A DNA stretch of 64,000 nt from positions 23,695,036 through 23,759,035 of the forward strand of contig NC_092271.1 in the NCBI RefSeq assembly GCF_036320965.1, written 5' to 3'. Of the stretch, positions 1 through 12,519 are shown piece by piece. Source of the DNA: Panulirus ornatus (Eukaryota > Arthropoda > Malacostraca > Decapoda > Palinuridae). The position numbers and the translations under genes are program-made. The notes under the pieces were generated by a model. It saw only the letters and a program-made list of their open reading frames with translations. It was not told the DNA's origin and searched no databases. The first letter of the stretch is position 1. Every line of letters begins with the position of its first letter.

Positions 1-151
1 TTTCTTTAATATTCAAGATAATGTTGACCTCTTTTTCAGCCTGCTAGATAGGGTTATAACACCATGATTGGCAGAGTAATTGCTATGGTGCTAGTAGTTA
101 AAACATAACATTTAATTAAAATGAAGATTGTTGAGATTGATTAGAATGAAG

Positions 152-212
152 ATTGTCGACATATGAAGAACAGCTATCTGCATTATCCTATAAAAGAGCT
201 CTGTATGATAAG
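152..212 (+). CDS. Putative internal exon, unrecognised gene (left-edge gene)
   Basis: Reads about 20 residues with a helical, charged look (it includes EEQLSALSYKRALYDK) and is closed by a possible GATAAG|gtttta donor. Spliced here, the frame runs into the better supported exon at 808 in phase 0. The reading frame is closed upstream by a TGA at 147-149, and the only nearby AG acceptors lack a pyrimidine tract, so the left border is uncertain. The open frame actually continues to 500, but protein-like composition fades after about position 307. Product unknown. Confidence 0.25.
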
Positions 213-807
213 GTTTTACACATGCAGTATCTCTCCACTTTCATACAAAAACAGTTTCTGCTTACTCCTGCAGGGGATGGAGATTTGCAAAATGGCAATA
301 TTCATTGGTATAACTATTCATCCTTGCCATTTTTCATTTTCCTAGCTTCCATGTTGCTTCCACAACCAAGGAAGAATGTCAGTTGTAACATTAAAGGGAA
401 AAATTTTAGGAACTGTGTAGGATTAAAGTTTATTTACACACTAAAAGTAATAAAATATCACTCTAGTCCAGTGATTATACCAGTGAAAAGGTTTGGTTAG
501 AATTAGTTAGTGAAGGCATTCTTGCTGCTGTGACATAGTTGATGTTTATTTCATGAACTTACATGTAAAGTTTAAAGGGATTATATTGTTTTTTCCATGA
601 AATTTTGAAGTAGTCATGGTTACAAAGTATCTGAATATTAATTTGCAGTGGTTTTGAATGTGAAGAGATGCATATAGTAATTGAATTTTTGTAAGTTATT
701 TGTGCCTCACCTTGTGAGACAAGCTGAATATGTTATTTTGAATATGATTGGTAAGGAAAGGTCATTATGATACTTTTGTGGTTTAACTTAGTTTTCTTTC
801 TTTTCAG

Positions 808-999
808 GTATATGTCATATGTGACCTTATCAAATATTGCCAAGAGGTGTGTTTGGAAATTTGCGATCATTTAAATATAATGCTGTTCACTATTGTTCCC
901 AAATGTCCATCAGGAGCAAAAATATCATCCTCATCTGAGAAAAACGGCAGTTCTGCAAAGTATATGACAAAGAGTAAGAGTAAGATGAAAAGTAATTAA
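808..999 (+). CDS. Putative terminal coding exon of an unrecognised gene
   Basis: A strong acceptor (pyrimidine-rich stretch then TTTTCAG at 801-807) opens a 63-codon frame ending in TAA at 997-999. The start (VYVICDLIKYCQE) looks like folded protein and the end is a Ser/Lys-rich tail finishing KSKSKMKSN. Such a basic low-complexity tail is common at C-termini. I do not recognise the protein. An alternative is that the exon stops at the CAAGAG|gtgtgt donor near 846 and splices in phase 0 to the exon at 11340; that donor is weaker than the case for a terminal exon. Confidence 0.4.
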   Translation, partial: VYVICDLIKYCQEVCLEICDHLNIMLFTIVPKCPSGAKISSSSEKNGSSAKYMTKSKSKMKSN

Positions 1000-2739
1000 A
1001 GAAAATTGATATACGAGCAAATCTATTGATAATTTAAGGCTTTAGTAAACTGTTATGTAGGGCAATTATTGTTTGTAATTTTATCACATGTTTTATGTTA
1101 GTGAGTGTCCAGTTTATGTCCTTCAACCCTTTTGAATGATATCATCAAATGTCCAGGAGTAACAGTTATATCCTATTAAGTGACCTGGACACTATATTCT
1201 TGGCACTCTGTTGATTTGTCATCCAGGTCTGACAGACCAGAATGATGGAAGGCTTGCTGTGGCACTTTAATTACCAGAGCATCGGAAGCAGACTTATGAA
1301 AGCTGTTTGGTTGGCTGATGAAGATTATTCTTTATGAGCTGTACATGATTGAATTTATCATTCCTCATTAAGACAGATTTTGGTAGTTTTTATTTGAAGA
1401 CAAAACAGGTGTGTGAAATCGTTATGTGAATTTATGTGTATAAAGTTCCTTTAGTGAGAAAACATTCTCAGGCATGTTTACTATGTTATCATTAGGAATG
1501 AGTATTTTCATTCGACCAACTTTGAGTGAGTATTAATTAGAAATTGCTGGGTAAGGAATTTTGGATGCTATGTGATGGCTTTGAATACTGATCAGATTAA
1601 GACTCTGTTAACTCCTTTGAATGTAAATAGCACTAATACTATTTCATGCAAACAAAATTGATTTCAAACCTATTACAGAATTCACCATACCTTGTTTTGC
1701 AGTGCTGTGTCCATTTCATCTGTTTACAAGGGCTAAGAATTTTAATGAAGGAAACTTCTGGTAATGAACATCTCACTTTATGTTAAGATAAATAGATTCT
1801 TTGTGCTTGTTTTGTACAATCTAGAGAATTGTTTTAAGGCGCTTGAGTGAGCATAGCATCAAGGTTAAACTTACTCGTGAAAATAAAAATTTTGTTGGAA
1901 TTTCTTGTAAGATGCATTGGTGATTGAATTTAGATGATCATTCCTATTATTGACAAACTGCTGTTATGTATATCTAAAGAAAGAAAACTATGATTAGGTG
2001 GAATGGAATTGTAACTTTTATGATACATGAATTGTCTTTTGTGGGAAAATGGGAATTATTTTGTGAGAAATTTTCTCAAGCATGTTCATTATGTTATTAT
2101 AATGGTAAAGTATTTTTTCTGAGAGCTTGTGAATGCATGAATTAGGCATTACGGCTGTTTCAAAAATTTTTTTTGAGAGCATTACAGGGAATAGAATTTT
2201 AGATACCAGTTCTTGTCACAGAATGCTGATCAGATGCATAATTCATTAACTGACTCTTCACATTCACATTTATATAGTCTTGAAATGTTATTTGTTAACA
2301 AAATGACACAGATAACATAATTGAAAATCCACAATGTTGTACAAAGTTGTGTTATGTACATTTCATCTCATGATTTGCAGCTGAATTATTATGTATATTG
2401 TCAGTGAATATAAATGACCTCTATCCTCAACATCTCTCATTAATTTTAGTGTTCGGATATCTAAATAACTTTGTACAGGTTTAGCGAAATTGTGAATTTT
2501 TTATTGATATTACGGCAAGTGACCTTCCTGTTACCTGATCACATTAGCAGAATTCTGGTCATTGGTAACCTTTCATAACACAGTGAATGATTGATGTAAG
2601 CATGACTCAAAAAAAAATAAATTTACCACCTTTTTGTGTGCCTTTAGGGTTATTCTTTCTATATATTAATGAAAGAAGATCCACAGCTGTGATAGTTGCA
2701 GAGATGAAATGGCCCCATACAGTTTTTGCTTTAACCTCC
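1000..2739. other. No gene seen; possible 3' UTR of the left-edge gene
   Basis: AT-rich sequence with stop codons in all frames and no recognisable repeat. If the exon at 808-999 is terminal, the first part would be its 3' UTR. An AATAAA occurs near 2611 but cannot be tied to a transcript. Confidence 0.3.
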
Positions 2740-2935
2740 ACCTGGCTATTATTATTATTTTTTTCATTATACTTAATTGCTGTCTTCTGTGTCAGCAAGG
2801 TAGCGCAAAGAAAAGACAAGGAATGGCCTAACCCACCCACATGCGCATGTATATACATAAACGCCCACACATGCACGTATACATACATACACGGACATAT
2901 ACATTTATACATATTATTATTGTTAATACTATTAT
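2740..2935 (-). mobile_element. LINE-A 3'-end fragment, old copy
   Basis: Reverse-complement match to the 3' terminal part of LINE-A: the tail motif (here GTCAGCAAGGTAGCGCAA on the + strand), an ATGGCC-CCCACC block, and the alternating ACATAC/TATACA tract seen upstream of the tail in every long-UTR copy. No coding part remains. It is flanked by ATT repeats on both sides, as expected of a tail microsatellite. Confidence 0.7.
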
Positions 2936-2943
2936 TCATAATT

Positions 2944-3165
2944 ATCCCAGGGGATAGGAGAGAGAGATTACTTCCCATGTACTCCCTGCATGTTGTAGAA
3001 GGCAACTAAAAGGAATGGGAGTAGGGGACTGGAAATCCTTCCCTCCTGTTTTACTTTTCCAAAGGAAGGAATGAAGAAGGGGCCAAGTGAAGATTTTTCT
3101 CTCTTAAGGCTCAGCCATCTGTCATTGACACTACTTTGCTAATGCGGGAAATGTTGAATATGAGC
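2944..3165 (+). mobile_element. SR-1 short retroelement, diverged full-length copy
   Basis: Aligns end to end with the younger SR-1 copies: CCAGGGGATAGG head, TGTAGAAGGCAACTAAAAGG, GGACTGGAAATCCT, a T-rich middle, a GAAGGGGCCAAGTGA block and the CTAATGCGGGAAATG tail. It has many substitutions. The middle T tract is only two runs of four T, against 8 to 23 T in young copies. It lies just downstream of a LINE-A 3' fragment. Confidence 0.75.
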
Positions 3166-3189
3166 AAAAACTTTATTGTTATTATTATT

Positions 3190-3385
3190 ATTTATGACTG
3201 AAGCAGAGCATGTGAAGCTGTGAGGGTAAGCTATGGAAAGGTCTGTGGGGTCTGGTGTGGATAGGGAGCTGTAGTTTTGGTGCATTAAACATGACAGTTT
3301 AAAAATGGATATGAGCAAATGTGGCTTTTCTTCATCTGTTCTTGGCACTACCTTGCTAATGTGGGAAACAGCAATCAAGCATGGA
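3190..3385 (+). mobile_element. LINE-A 3' UTR fragment, old copy
   Basis: Carries the order of blocks typical of the LINE-A 3' UTR in + orientation: GCATGTGAAG, GGTAAGCTATGGAAAG, TCTGTGGGGTCTGG, GGGAGCTGTAGTTTTGGTGC, a GATATGAGCAAATGTGGCTTTT block and the CTACCTTGCTAATGTGGGAAA tail. Strongly diverged. Confidence 0.6.
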
Positions 3386-6300
3386 AAAAAATGTATATAT
3401 TTAAGATTGCCTCTACCTGCAATAGCAAGATAGCACCAGAAACAAAGGCAGTAAATTAGTGGACGGAATTGAGTAAAATCTTTTCAAGGAAATGCTTGAT
3501 CCAGAAAAGTTAATTTCTGTACTCTTGCTATGGAAGGTGCTTAACAAGGTTACTGGGGTTGTATGATAATGATAATTCTAACATTCATGGCTTTGGTATC
3601 ATTTTGCACATTCCAAAAGCAGCACCTTGGTTTGCCTTTCATTTCCAAAATGTAGGAAAACGATTTTGATGGGTGATGCAAGCATGAATTTTGACTTATT
3701 AGTTGCTTAGTGGCATGAAAAATCTCTTTTTCTTTTGGCAGTTATTTAAAACTCATAAACGTTTTGTGGGATTTCTTGAAGATGGCTGGTTGTACCCATT
3801 TACGTCTCTCCATTTATGATACATGTAATGTTTACATACCCATATATAAAGAGATAATCAAAAGAACAAACTTACAAGTGTCAGAATTATGCTGAGAATT
3901 TTATTACATTTGCTCTGTGAGTTCAGTTTTATTTCATGACAGCATTTTTCAGAGAATAATCGTAGGCCAAGGATATTAGTGACCAAAATCCTATCCAGGA
4001 CAAGATAAGCAAAATGTATTCTATTGGAGGCCTTTCCCATGATTAGGTATAGTTGGCTGTTTTATTGTTTGCAACTGCAAAAGAATGAAACCAAAATCTT
4101 ACCATAAAGCCAGAGCTTCTTGGTATGTAGCACAAACCCATCTCACATCATGACTGCCTAACAAGCAATAGATCAGATTTTTTTAGATATTTTTGTGTAT
4201 GGCCATGTAGAATGTTTCATTTGTGAAGCAAGAGATGAGTGTTGGGGTGATCCTTTTTATCAGTTGAATACACCCAGATTTGTCAATTTTTTTATTTAGA
4301 TAAATGGTGTACTGGGATTTGAAAATTGTCTTGAGTGAGCTAGTTACCTGTAGTGAAGCCTCACCTTTGCCTGGTTCTCTAGTTGATTTGTAGATGAGCC
4401 CCAGTTAGTGTTCAGACCAAGATATCATTACTGTGATTCACTATTCTTCCAAGAAAAAAGTTTGATTGGTATTCAGACCCAATCAGAGACAGCACACCAA
4501 AGGCATAGTTACAAACATGGCTGACCTACCTGAGGTTGTTTGATATTGTGATAAATTTGAAAAATGAAATCTGCATATTGTAGATCTGCATGTAATGATT
4601 ATTTCAAATGTAGTGATGAGTCATAATCAGTTTTAGCTTTTTTGCCCTAGACTTTTTAGTCATTGATGACTGCTCTGAAGTAAGGAGGAAAGAACAGAAA
4701 AAAATTCAAGTATCTTTTAGTCTCAAGAATGTCACCATGGAGTGTTGCTTTTAACTGTAGACATTGTAACAATTAAAGAATGCTTGAAATTTACTGTAAT
4801 GAGGCATCTGTGATGAAAGTTGATCCTTGATTTTGTGATTTAACTGCAATTCGTTCATGACTGAAGGTTGTCCACATCTATGGTTAGTGTACTTTTCCAC
4901 AGGGCCACACTCATTCTTTGTACAATTCTGGGGTTTATCTCCAAGGGAAGCTCAATTCTGCCTTGCTATAAGAATGAAATTGCCCTTAATGAAATATATA
5001 TAGATCATCAGGTACAAAGAGAGGAATGGTTTTGTACTTTATGATAAATGATTAATGTTGAGTTGGTCTTTAACATCTGTAAGATTATTTTAATCCCTGT
5101 TATGTTTAAAATATGGAAATCCTTTATTTTCCATTTTTGGAAATACTTCCTTGACAATAATATTGTTAAAGATAATCGATTAGGTAACAATTTTGAGTTA
5201 CATCTCATAACTTTCTAAACCAGTAGCAAAATTTTGTAAAGCCAGGTTATTGGCTGAAGAAAGGTCTGATAAGGGTATTAATCAAGATTCTGAAGATGAA
5301 GCATGATATTATCATTATGATGCTATGGTGAACATGATGGTTGTAATGCACACCCCCAGTCTTATTATACATTACCCTCATGATGATAACATTTTTCAGT
5401 CTCAGATGCTTATTTTGAATGATTAATGGTCTTTTATGTAATCTGATTTATCAGGTCCATCAAGGGTTCTTTTTATTTACAGGGTAATAAAGCCAGTTAG
5501 GGCATTTTATCAGAGAGGCATCAGACTTTTTTTTGTATTTAGTAAATACTGAAAAATCTGATTTAGTAATTTTAAAGAAATCTATATTAATGCCTTGTAA
5601 AGAACTGGATTACTAAGAAATGCGACTGAGTCTTGCTCGTGATTTTCCATGTGCCACTTCAGACAATCAACCAAGGACAGAAAGTATTTAAAAGAGCCTC
5701 ATCATGGGAACTGATTTGAAGATGTCTAAGGTCAGTGAAGGCATACATGAATCTTAGGGCACCTTTGTCAGTTTTCCTTAATTATTCCAGTGAATTTCAT
5801 GTGACTGGCAAACGTACATTTTAGTGTGGTCATGTTTGTATTTTATCGAGCACCACTTCATTGATCGGTAAACCTTCTTTTAACATCATTATGATGTTCC
5901 CTCAGTTTCCCAGACTTTGTTGGTTGCACCTTATAGTGGTTAAGAATTTGTCTTTTTTCTTCATCAATCAGAGATTTTCCAACATGTTGAGTTTCAGCAT
6001 ATTGCTTCATACTTGTTACTTAAAAACACTTGGCTCTCCTGTTAGAAACTAAGCTTTTCCAAATTGTGTTGGATAATTCAGTGGGTGGACTTAAAAAGAA
6101 GGTGGAAATCTTTAAGAAGTCTATTCATACTGAGATTTTCATGGGATAGCCATAGGTTGTTGACAGATTCTTTTCCCTTGAAATATAGCAAACAGTGCTT
6201 CAGTGGTGTTTATCTTTCATATATACCTATTGTTATAGAGATGAATAACCTTATGAAGGCCTTCAGTGTATCTAAAAGGGTTGGGTATTTGTCAAGCATA

Positions 6301-7329
6301 TCTTTTTTAAGTGACACAACTGCTGGAATGCACAGTTTGTGTCCTTGTTTGCGGATCACTGTAATTGCAGCGGAATGAATGTTTGGATTGGAATTTTTGG
6401 GTAGGTCTGTGCATTTCATCCATTCTTCCTGTTGTCATTGATAACAGCTAAGTTGCTTAATTTGGAAAGGTAAATAATTCTGTTTGCCATGCTGTAAAAA
6501 TGGGTTTTGACATGAAGAACATCTCAGCCAAAGTGGGGCAAGCTCATGTTTGTAATTCTTCCTACCCTATAGCTCAAACCATTTAGACAAATGCTTTCTG
6601 TTGTTTTTTAATAAGGGAAAGAGATTAGGTGCAGCCTCTACAGCAAGTCTTCACAATGTGGTGTGTCAGAGTTTACTTTGTCAGTTGTTTATTACCATTA
6701 TTCTGTTAATGTTATAAATGAGTCCATGAAACATAATTGTATGGAAAGGTTTTTGTTTAATGCTTTTTTTTTTTTTATCTTAGTCCTATGCATAAGTTTG
6801 TGTATGTGGTTTTTGCTCCTTTTATGTAGATTTGGAAAGATATTTCAATGTCAAAACCCATTTTCTCATTTTCTGATTACTTCTTCAGCTTAAAGGCTTT
6901 TACTGAGATTTAGATCAAATGAATAGATATTGAATCTTTGTCGCATTCTGATACCTCTCTTTACCCTTAATTTGCTGCCATTGTCTTCTATCATTATAAG
7001 ACTGCTCCCATTGTAACAAGATGATTTGTAGTGTCCCATCTCTGATTAAAATCCTAGCTGATGTTTGCTAACACCAATTATTCATAGAAGTCTTTAGCAA
7101 CTCATCGCCACAGCTAGAAAATATACCATACATGTCGATCATCCACACATCAGAGAAAGTGCATTTCTCATCTGGGTGTGGTGTCAGGTGTCCACACTTG
7201 CTATTATAATTTGTTTTAGAAGAAAAGATTTCTGTGGTACTATTGTAGGTATTTTTTATGGAAATTTACTTGTTCATTTATTCATGTAAAAATGTTTTTT
7301 TGTGTAAAAAACAGGTAAACAATAAAATC
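3386..7329. other. No gene or clear repeat seen
   Basis: About 4 kb of AT-rich sequence. Open frames are short, with composition of random AT-rich translation. Several dispersed ATT/GAT runs are present. I found no convincing splice-bounded exon on either strand. Confidence 0.4.
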
Positions 7330-7960
7330 TTTTCTTTCTGTATCACTGATGCCTGTTCCCTCCTGGAACTCCCTCAGAGGGGTGGCCACAGCAAAAGTCT
7401 CCATTACTCTTGAATTCCAGTGTTGCTTCGTAGCCTTTAGTGCCTCACCCTTTACAGGCTACTGGCAGAAGGCAACTTCAGGGCAGTGTTTTGCAGAGGC
7501 TGTTAGCTAATGTTTCTGATGACTTCTTACTAATGTTCCAGCTGACTACTTATTAATGCTTCTGCCTAATGTGCTTACCTACTACTTCTACCTAATGCTC
7601 CTGCCTAAATGTTCCTGCTGACTACTGTCTAATGCTCCTCACATTTTACCAAAAGGCAAGGCTAGTGCATAATGCTCACCTCTGGAAAATCTAGAGTTAT
7701 TAAGAATGAGCTGTTTGAGTTAAGTTTTGTTAAGTATTGTGTATGACAAAGGGATTTTATGAATGTGAGTAGTCCACATATGGATGAGGCAGAAAGAAAA
7801 GACAGCTACCTAGGTTAGAGGAGTGCAGCTTGACAACCATTGAAGTACTGGCTTACTAACCCTCCTGGCACCCAGGCAGGTAGTACTGGTAATATACCTC
7901 CCTTGTTGTTGGCTGCTTACCAGCTACTACCTACAAAACAGTATGCCAAGTGTGGGGCAT
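7330..7960 (+). repeat. Interspersed repeat family R, copy 1 (about 600 bp)
   Basis: The same block order recurs inverted at 21850-22420 and partly at 54490-54720: GATGCCTGTTCC, a GGGTGGCCA block, AGCCTTTAGTGC, CTGGCAGA, a run of short TAATG-CTCCTGC units (7500-7640), CCAAAAGGCAAGGCTA, AAATCTAGAGTTA and a final TACCAGCTACTACCTAC. No coding sequence and no terminal inverted repeats were found. Class unknown; possibly a non-autonomous element. Confidence 0.6.
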
Positions 7961-8389
7961 GAACCACAACATTGACAGTCAAATTCAATACCCTCCCTCA
8001 CAGCAGAGGCAATTATGTTATTTCTAGGGTATTTTATTTAAGAAATTTTACAATGTACATTATGTGAGGGGGGGGCAAAAATCAACATATGGTGATGAAC
8101 CAGGGAGAGAATAACTTCATTAAAGGCCAGAAGGCTAACCCTTAAAAATCTGCAGTTAATTTCAAGTGGCATTTGTGTACAAAAAATTATGATAATGATA
8201 ATACAGAAAAAAATTTTCCTTACCTAGTTTGTGTATGATATCATAAGTAAAGAAAATCCCTAAAAAAACTAGAACACTTTTCTATGTGTTGGTGTGGTAG
8301 GGTTTTTAATGTACTGTATAAAGCCAGGCAGATAGGCAGCCAGTGCACATGCAGTATTTTTTCTATGCCTGATTTCTGTTGTATCCTTT

Positions 8390-9000
8390 CTTTGTCTTTT
8401 TCCTGACACTACCTAGCTGATGCAGGGTTGGAGATCAGATGTAGAGGAGAAGTAGAGAAAGTATATATATTTCTTTGTTTCGTACCTCTGTGCCGTTCCC
8501 TTCATTAGCACGGTGGTGCCAAGATCAGATGAAGACAGGCCACATTCATTCCCATCCATTCTCTAGTCCAATCTTCTGAATGTCGAAGCATTGATGCCCC
8601 AGAGTCTCTTTCACTCAACTTATTCACTTTCTTCTTATCTCCCCTTCTCCCTTGTTCTCATCAATGTAACACATAGACAATCTTGACAAGTCTTTCCTCC
8701 AATTATCCAAACAAATTTAGCTCCATGGTTTGTCCTCACAGTCACACAACTCAGTGACATTTTCATTCCTTACATGATTAGCCATCCTCACATCCTCAGA
8801 TATTTTATTTTCACCCCTTTCCTTTCTTTTCAGACAAGGCCAAAGATTAACATTCATACCACACTTGTTAGGATTGCTGTGTCTTCAACCATACCCATCT
8901 TTGCCCTCACATACTCTGACCTATCCTTCCACACACTCCTTAATGCACTCAGGATCTTAACCCCCTTGATGTGACAATTAATCCTCTCCCTGCACTTCAG
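8390..9000 (-). mobile_element. Strongly decayed LINE-A-like reverse transcriptase relic
   Basis: Read on the - strand, it retains the C-terminal landmarks of the LINE-A protein in shifted frames: KILSALRSVWKDRS resembles KILGALKNVWKSRT, followed by AKMGM. The + strand blocks (CAACCATACCCATCTTTGCC, CTCCTTAATGCACTCAGGA) follow the LINE-A order. It is too diverged to be one of the young copies and may be an older related family. Confidence 0.5.
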
Positions 9001-9080
9001 GTAGGGTGATCACTTGCTATTGATTTATCTTGATTTTGCCATTTCCTAGGTACAAAGCAGTTATCACATGTAGAGACTTC

Positions 9081-9257
9081 CAGTTTGTTTGCAAACCACC
9101 TCTGCTTTTCCAGGAAAACAAAACAGTTTGGTTGCAAACCACCTCCACTCTTCCAGGAAGACAAGATGATACTTATGACTCACAAATGAAGCAGTCACCA
9201 CTTAATAATTCAGTACTTATGACTCACAAATGAAGCAGTCACCACTTAATAATTCAG
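9081..9257. repeat. Minisatellite cluster, 43-44 bp units
   Basis: Two adjacent duplications. Positions 9081-9123 and 9124-9166 are an imperfect 43-bp pair built around TTGCAAACCACCTC. Positions 9170-9213 and 9214-9257 are an exact 44-bp pair containing GACTCACAAATGAAGCAGTC. The two units are unrelated but have nearly the same period. Confidence 0.85.
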
Positions 9258-11339
9258 TAAGGAATAAGATTGTTTGAAAATAATTTACCTTAGCAAGTAT
9301 CTGGAAAGAGATGATTGTGAATATAGAAGCTGAAAGAGGGAGAAAAAAATAGTAGTGTGTAAAGCAACAAAACAATGGTGAATGGAGAATAGCAGTGTTG
9401 AGAGTAGATTGTGGGAATTTTAGGCAGAGTGGGCTTCCGTATGGATGTATTGGTTGAAGAATACTGAAAGTGGAAAACAGGACAGTCACTTTATTTTACT
9501 CATAAGAATACTTACAAAGGGTACTAAAATTAACCAGTCCACAGCCTAAAATATATGATTATGAAACTCACTAATTTGTGATATTTTCCCTTTTTTCTTC
9601 AACATTTCATATTGCAGATGATGACTGATTGGATGTGAAATTTTACAGATTATTGATATGCTTACTAGTAGGATTCCTTGATTCTGTATGCCTAGTGTAT
9701 TTTTTTTCATCCTTTTGTTTTATTGATTCACAAGATGTGTATTACTTGTACCATGCCTGAGAATATTTTTTAAAGAGAAGTTCAGATATTTTTTTTGTCA
9801 ATATTTTAATGTGAAGTATATACATTTCACATGTGGAAATTGTGCATGCTTCATGCCAATTGCTGTATACTTTAAGGTCAGATTTGGAATATGATAATGC
9901 ATCACAAAGCAGCATATCCTTAAATGTTATTGTTGAAAGGGATCATGACTTCTTCCAGTATATAAAGTTAAACTGGTGTAGAACTTTTAAAGAGTGAGAA
10001 ATTGCATTCCATATGATGAGGATTGAGATTTACTAGTACTGCTTATATTTTTATCTTTGAAGTGGCAAATTCCACAGAGACTTAGGACTTTTCTATGATA
10101 CTGTGATATTCCATCCTCACATACCCATCCAGAAAAATTTCTTCACTTTCAGTGTGTTATAAGCACTATACAGTTTAGTTTATAGAACTGCATGCTGCAG
10201 ATTAGATAGGTTTATTGCATACTTGAACTTAGTTGCTAGATATTGTTCTCTGCCATGACATGGTTGGAGGTCGTAGTACATCCAAGGTCCATGGGTCTGC
10301 TAATCCCTTCTATAGCAGTGGAAGTGCTGCCTCAGTCATTTGAATATTGTGTTATATGGTAGCTTTAATAGAGTTAGATTTAAGAATGCCTCTGTTTGAT
10401 GAAGGTATCCCAAAGATTATCCTTCATTAAATTGTAGCAGACAAAGGCTACACAAATTTCATAAAACAAATGTGAACTCTTAGGATGGTAAGTGGCTGGA
10501 ATTTGCAGAATTGATGTATGAAATTTTTATTATGTGGATGCTGTGTATTGTACATTACAAATGGAGAAATACCAGACACTAGAACTTGAAATTAAACAAA
10601 GGAAAGCTCCAGTCACTGCTGGGCTTTGGTAAGTGGCAAAAAAAAAAAAAAAAAAAATTGCCGAGTCAAAAGTATCATGTGCTTCACAGAAACTATTTAG
10701 AAACCAAGTATCATTTTTACTTGGTCATATATCAGTAATCTTTGGTTAATATTGGTGCCTGTTTTTTTATGTTCAACTTAAGTTGACCTCAGATGTCTCT
10801 TCATTGTAGGTACTGAAGTTTGTCCTGTCTCTGATGTACTAATATTAATTCTCTTTAAGTGCAGCTTTATTGCTTTACAACTTGAGTCATGGATTAGTGA
10901 GGTCTTTATTGTAATATGATTATGTAATACGCTTTATAATCATACCCTTTTCCTTATAGGATAGACCTAGGATATGCTAAACAAGGAGCATGAAATTCTG
11001 TGGGTCACTGACAGTGATGACCATGTGAGATTATTTTTTTTCAAGTGAGAGTTTTACATGATGAGACAGCTGACAGTGCTTAACAAGATGAGGCTTACAG
11101 GTCATTGGCAGTTTTATGAAGAGTAAGGCTTTCATTGAGTTGACAGTGCTTTTCATGGTGATTCTTGCAAATGATGATTAGCCATTTATTAAATTGAGAG
11201 AATGGTATGCGGTTGATATTGGTGCTCAGATATACAAATTGAGATTGGCACTGTCTGCACTGTAGTTAGGAAACCATTTGAATATGATTATAATGCTCCT
11301 TAACAGCAGGTTTTCTTCTATTTGATTAATCATTTTTAG
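9258..11339. other. No gene seen
   Basis: AT-rich unique-looking sequence. It contains one uninterrupted run of about 20 A at 10637-10659 with no recognisable element upstream. No exon candidate with both splice sites was found before 11340. Confidence 0.4.
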
Positions 11340-11415
11340 GTCAAGCACAGAACTGCTAGATCTGAAAAGGTCAAAGAGCAGGAACTAAAAAATATGGCAA
11401 CCAATGATCTTGGTA
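11340..11415 (+). CDS. Putative exon 1 of 5, unrecognised gene
   Basis: Acceptor CATTTTTAG|G and donor GGTA|GTAAGT bound 76 nt, open in the frame VKHRTARSEKVKEQELKN-MATNDLG. An ATG at 11394 (codon 19 of the exon) could be the start codon, making the first part 5' UTR; the good acceptor argues for at least one upstream exon. Ends in phase 1, which fits the next exon. Confidence 0.45.
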
Positions 11416-12093
11416 GTAAGTACCTGTATTGCCAAAGATGTGGTGAGATAGTTCACCTTATATGAAAGCTGGAAGTGGCATCACAGTATGTAGTTTTCAT
11501 TGTATTATAGTCAGGTTAAGTTTACCAGAAAGATTAAAGATCCTTGTTTCCTATAATTGATTTCTTCTATCAATACTTGTAAATGCTGTGTTTTTTAGTG
11601 GTAGCACCCCCATGGAAAATTAGAAAATAAAGAGAAGACGAGAAGGTCATGCTGTCTTAATAATTTATTGTATTTAGTTGATAAACATTACCAAGGTCAA
11701 ACAATACTAAGGTCATCCCAGAAAAAAAAAATATGATTATATATAAACATGAAAGAATTGTAGTACAGTAGATCATTTTCATATATGTTGCTGTTAGTGT
11801 GTGAAGAATAGGAAGCTGTGGTCCTGTTGAAGATTTTTGTTCACTTTATAAAGTATTTGCCAAGTAAAGTCTTAACTTGTGGCCTTAATATTAACATTTA
11901 TGCAGTACTAGATTTAATTAAGTGTATCATGGAAGGAGAACCATGCTGCTCATAATTGTAATGAGAAGTCTCTCTGAAGACAGAGACAACTGCTTTCAAT
12001 TCAGTCTTTATTATTTTGAACCTGATTAAAGCTTCACCTACAATTAGAATTCAGTTTCTTCCTTGGGTAGTACTTTACCTGATACATTTTCAG

Positions 12094-12231
12094 ATTTTAT
12101 CAAAACTCGCCCATTCTTTATCAGACATTTTACACTTGGACTTAAGATAAACAGGAATGAAACAGTAGTTTTACTAGAGCACAGACTTATAATAGTTGTT
12201 AATCAGAGGGATGGTGGGTCAGTTTGTATGG
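12094..12231 (+). CDS. Putative exon 2 of 5, unrecognised gene
   Basis: Bounded by ACATTTTCAG and G|GTATGT, 138 nt, phase 1 to phase 1. The frame reads NFIKTRPFFIRHFTLGLKI, then an alternating hydrophobic strand pattern (ETVVLLEHRLIIVVNQRDGG) suggesting a beta-rich domain. No motif allows naming it. Exon length, splice sites and amino-acid composition all favour real coding sequence over chance. Confidence 0.5.
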
Positions 12232-12519
12232 GTATGTACTATTCTTTATAGTTTAGTTACATTGTAATTGTTTTAACTCATACAAAGTCTGAACTGTCTT
12301 TATTCAGAGTCTTAAAACATCTTATTCCATTCAACCACCACTTTTTCTTACTACAACTGAAGTACCTCATCTTTTCTAATGCACATCTTTGTATGACCTC
12401 TTCTTAATCTTTCTTGCCTGATTTCAGACATTTATAGTTTGATTCAGAACTTTGACATTTTTAATTCCCCCCCTCCCTCTCTTTCTCTCACTCTTCTTCA
12501 GTGTGGATGAATTTAGATT

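Noticed and set aside
153..500. The full 115-codon frame at the left edge as one exon
   Set aside because: After about position 307 the translation looks like AT-rich non-coding sequence, so only the first part is kept as a weak exon candidate.
2607..3009. Open frames on both strands at 2.6-3.0 kb
   Set aside because: They coincide with a LINE-A 3' UTR fragment and an SR-1 element, and translate simple alternating repeats.
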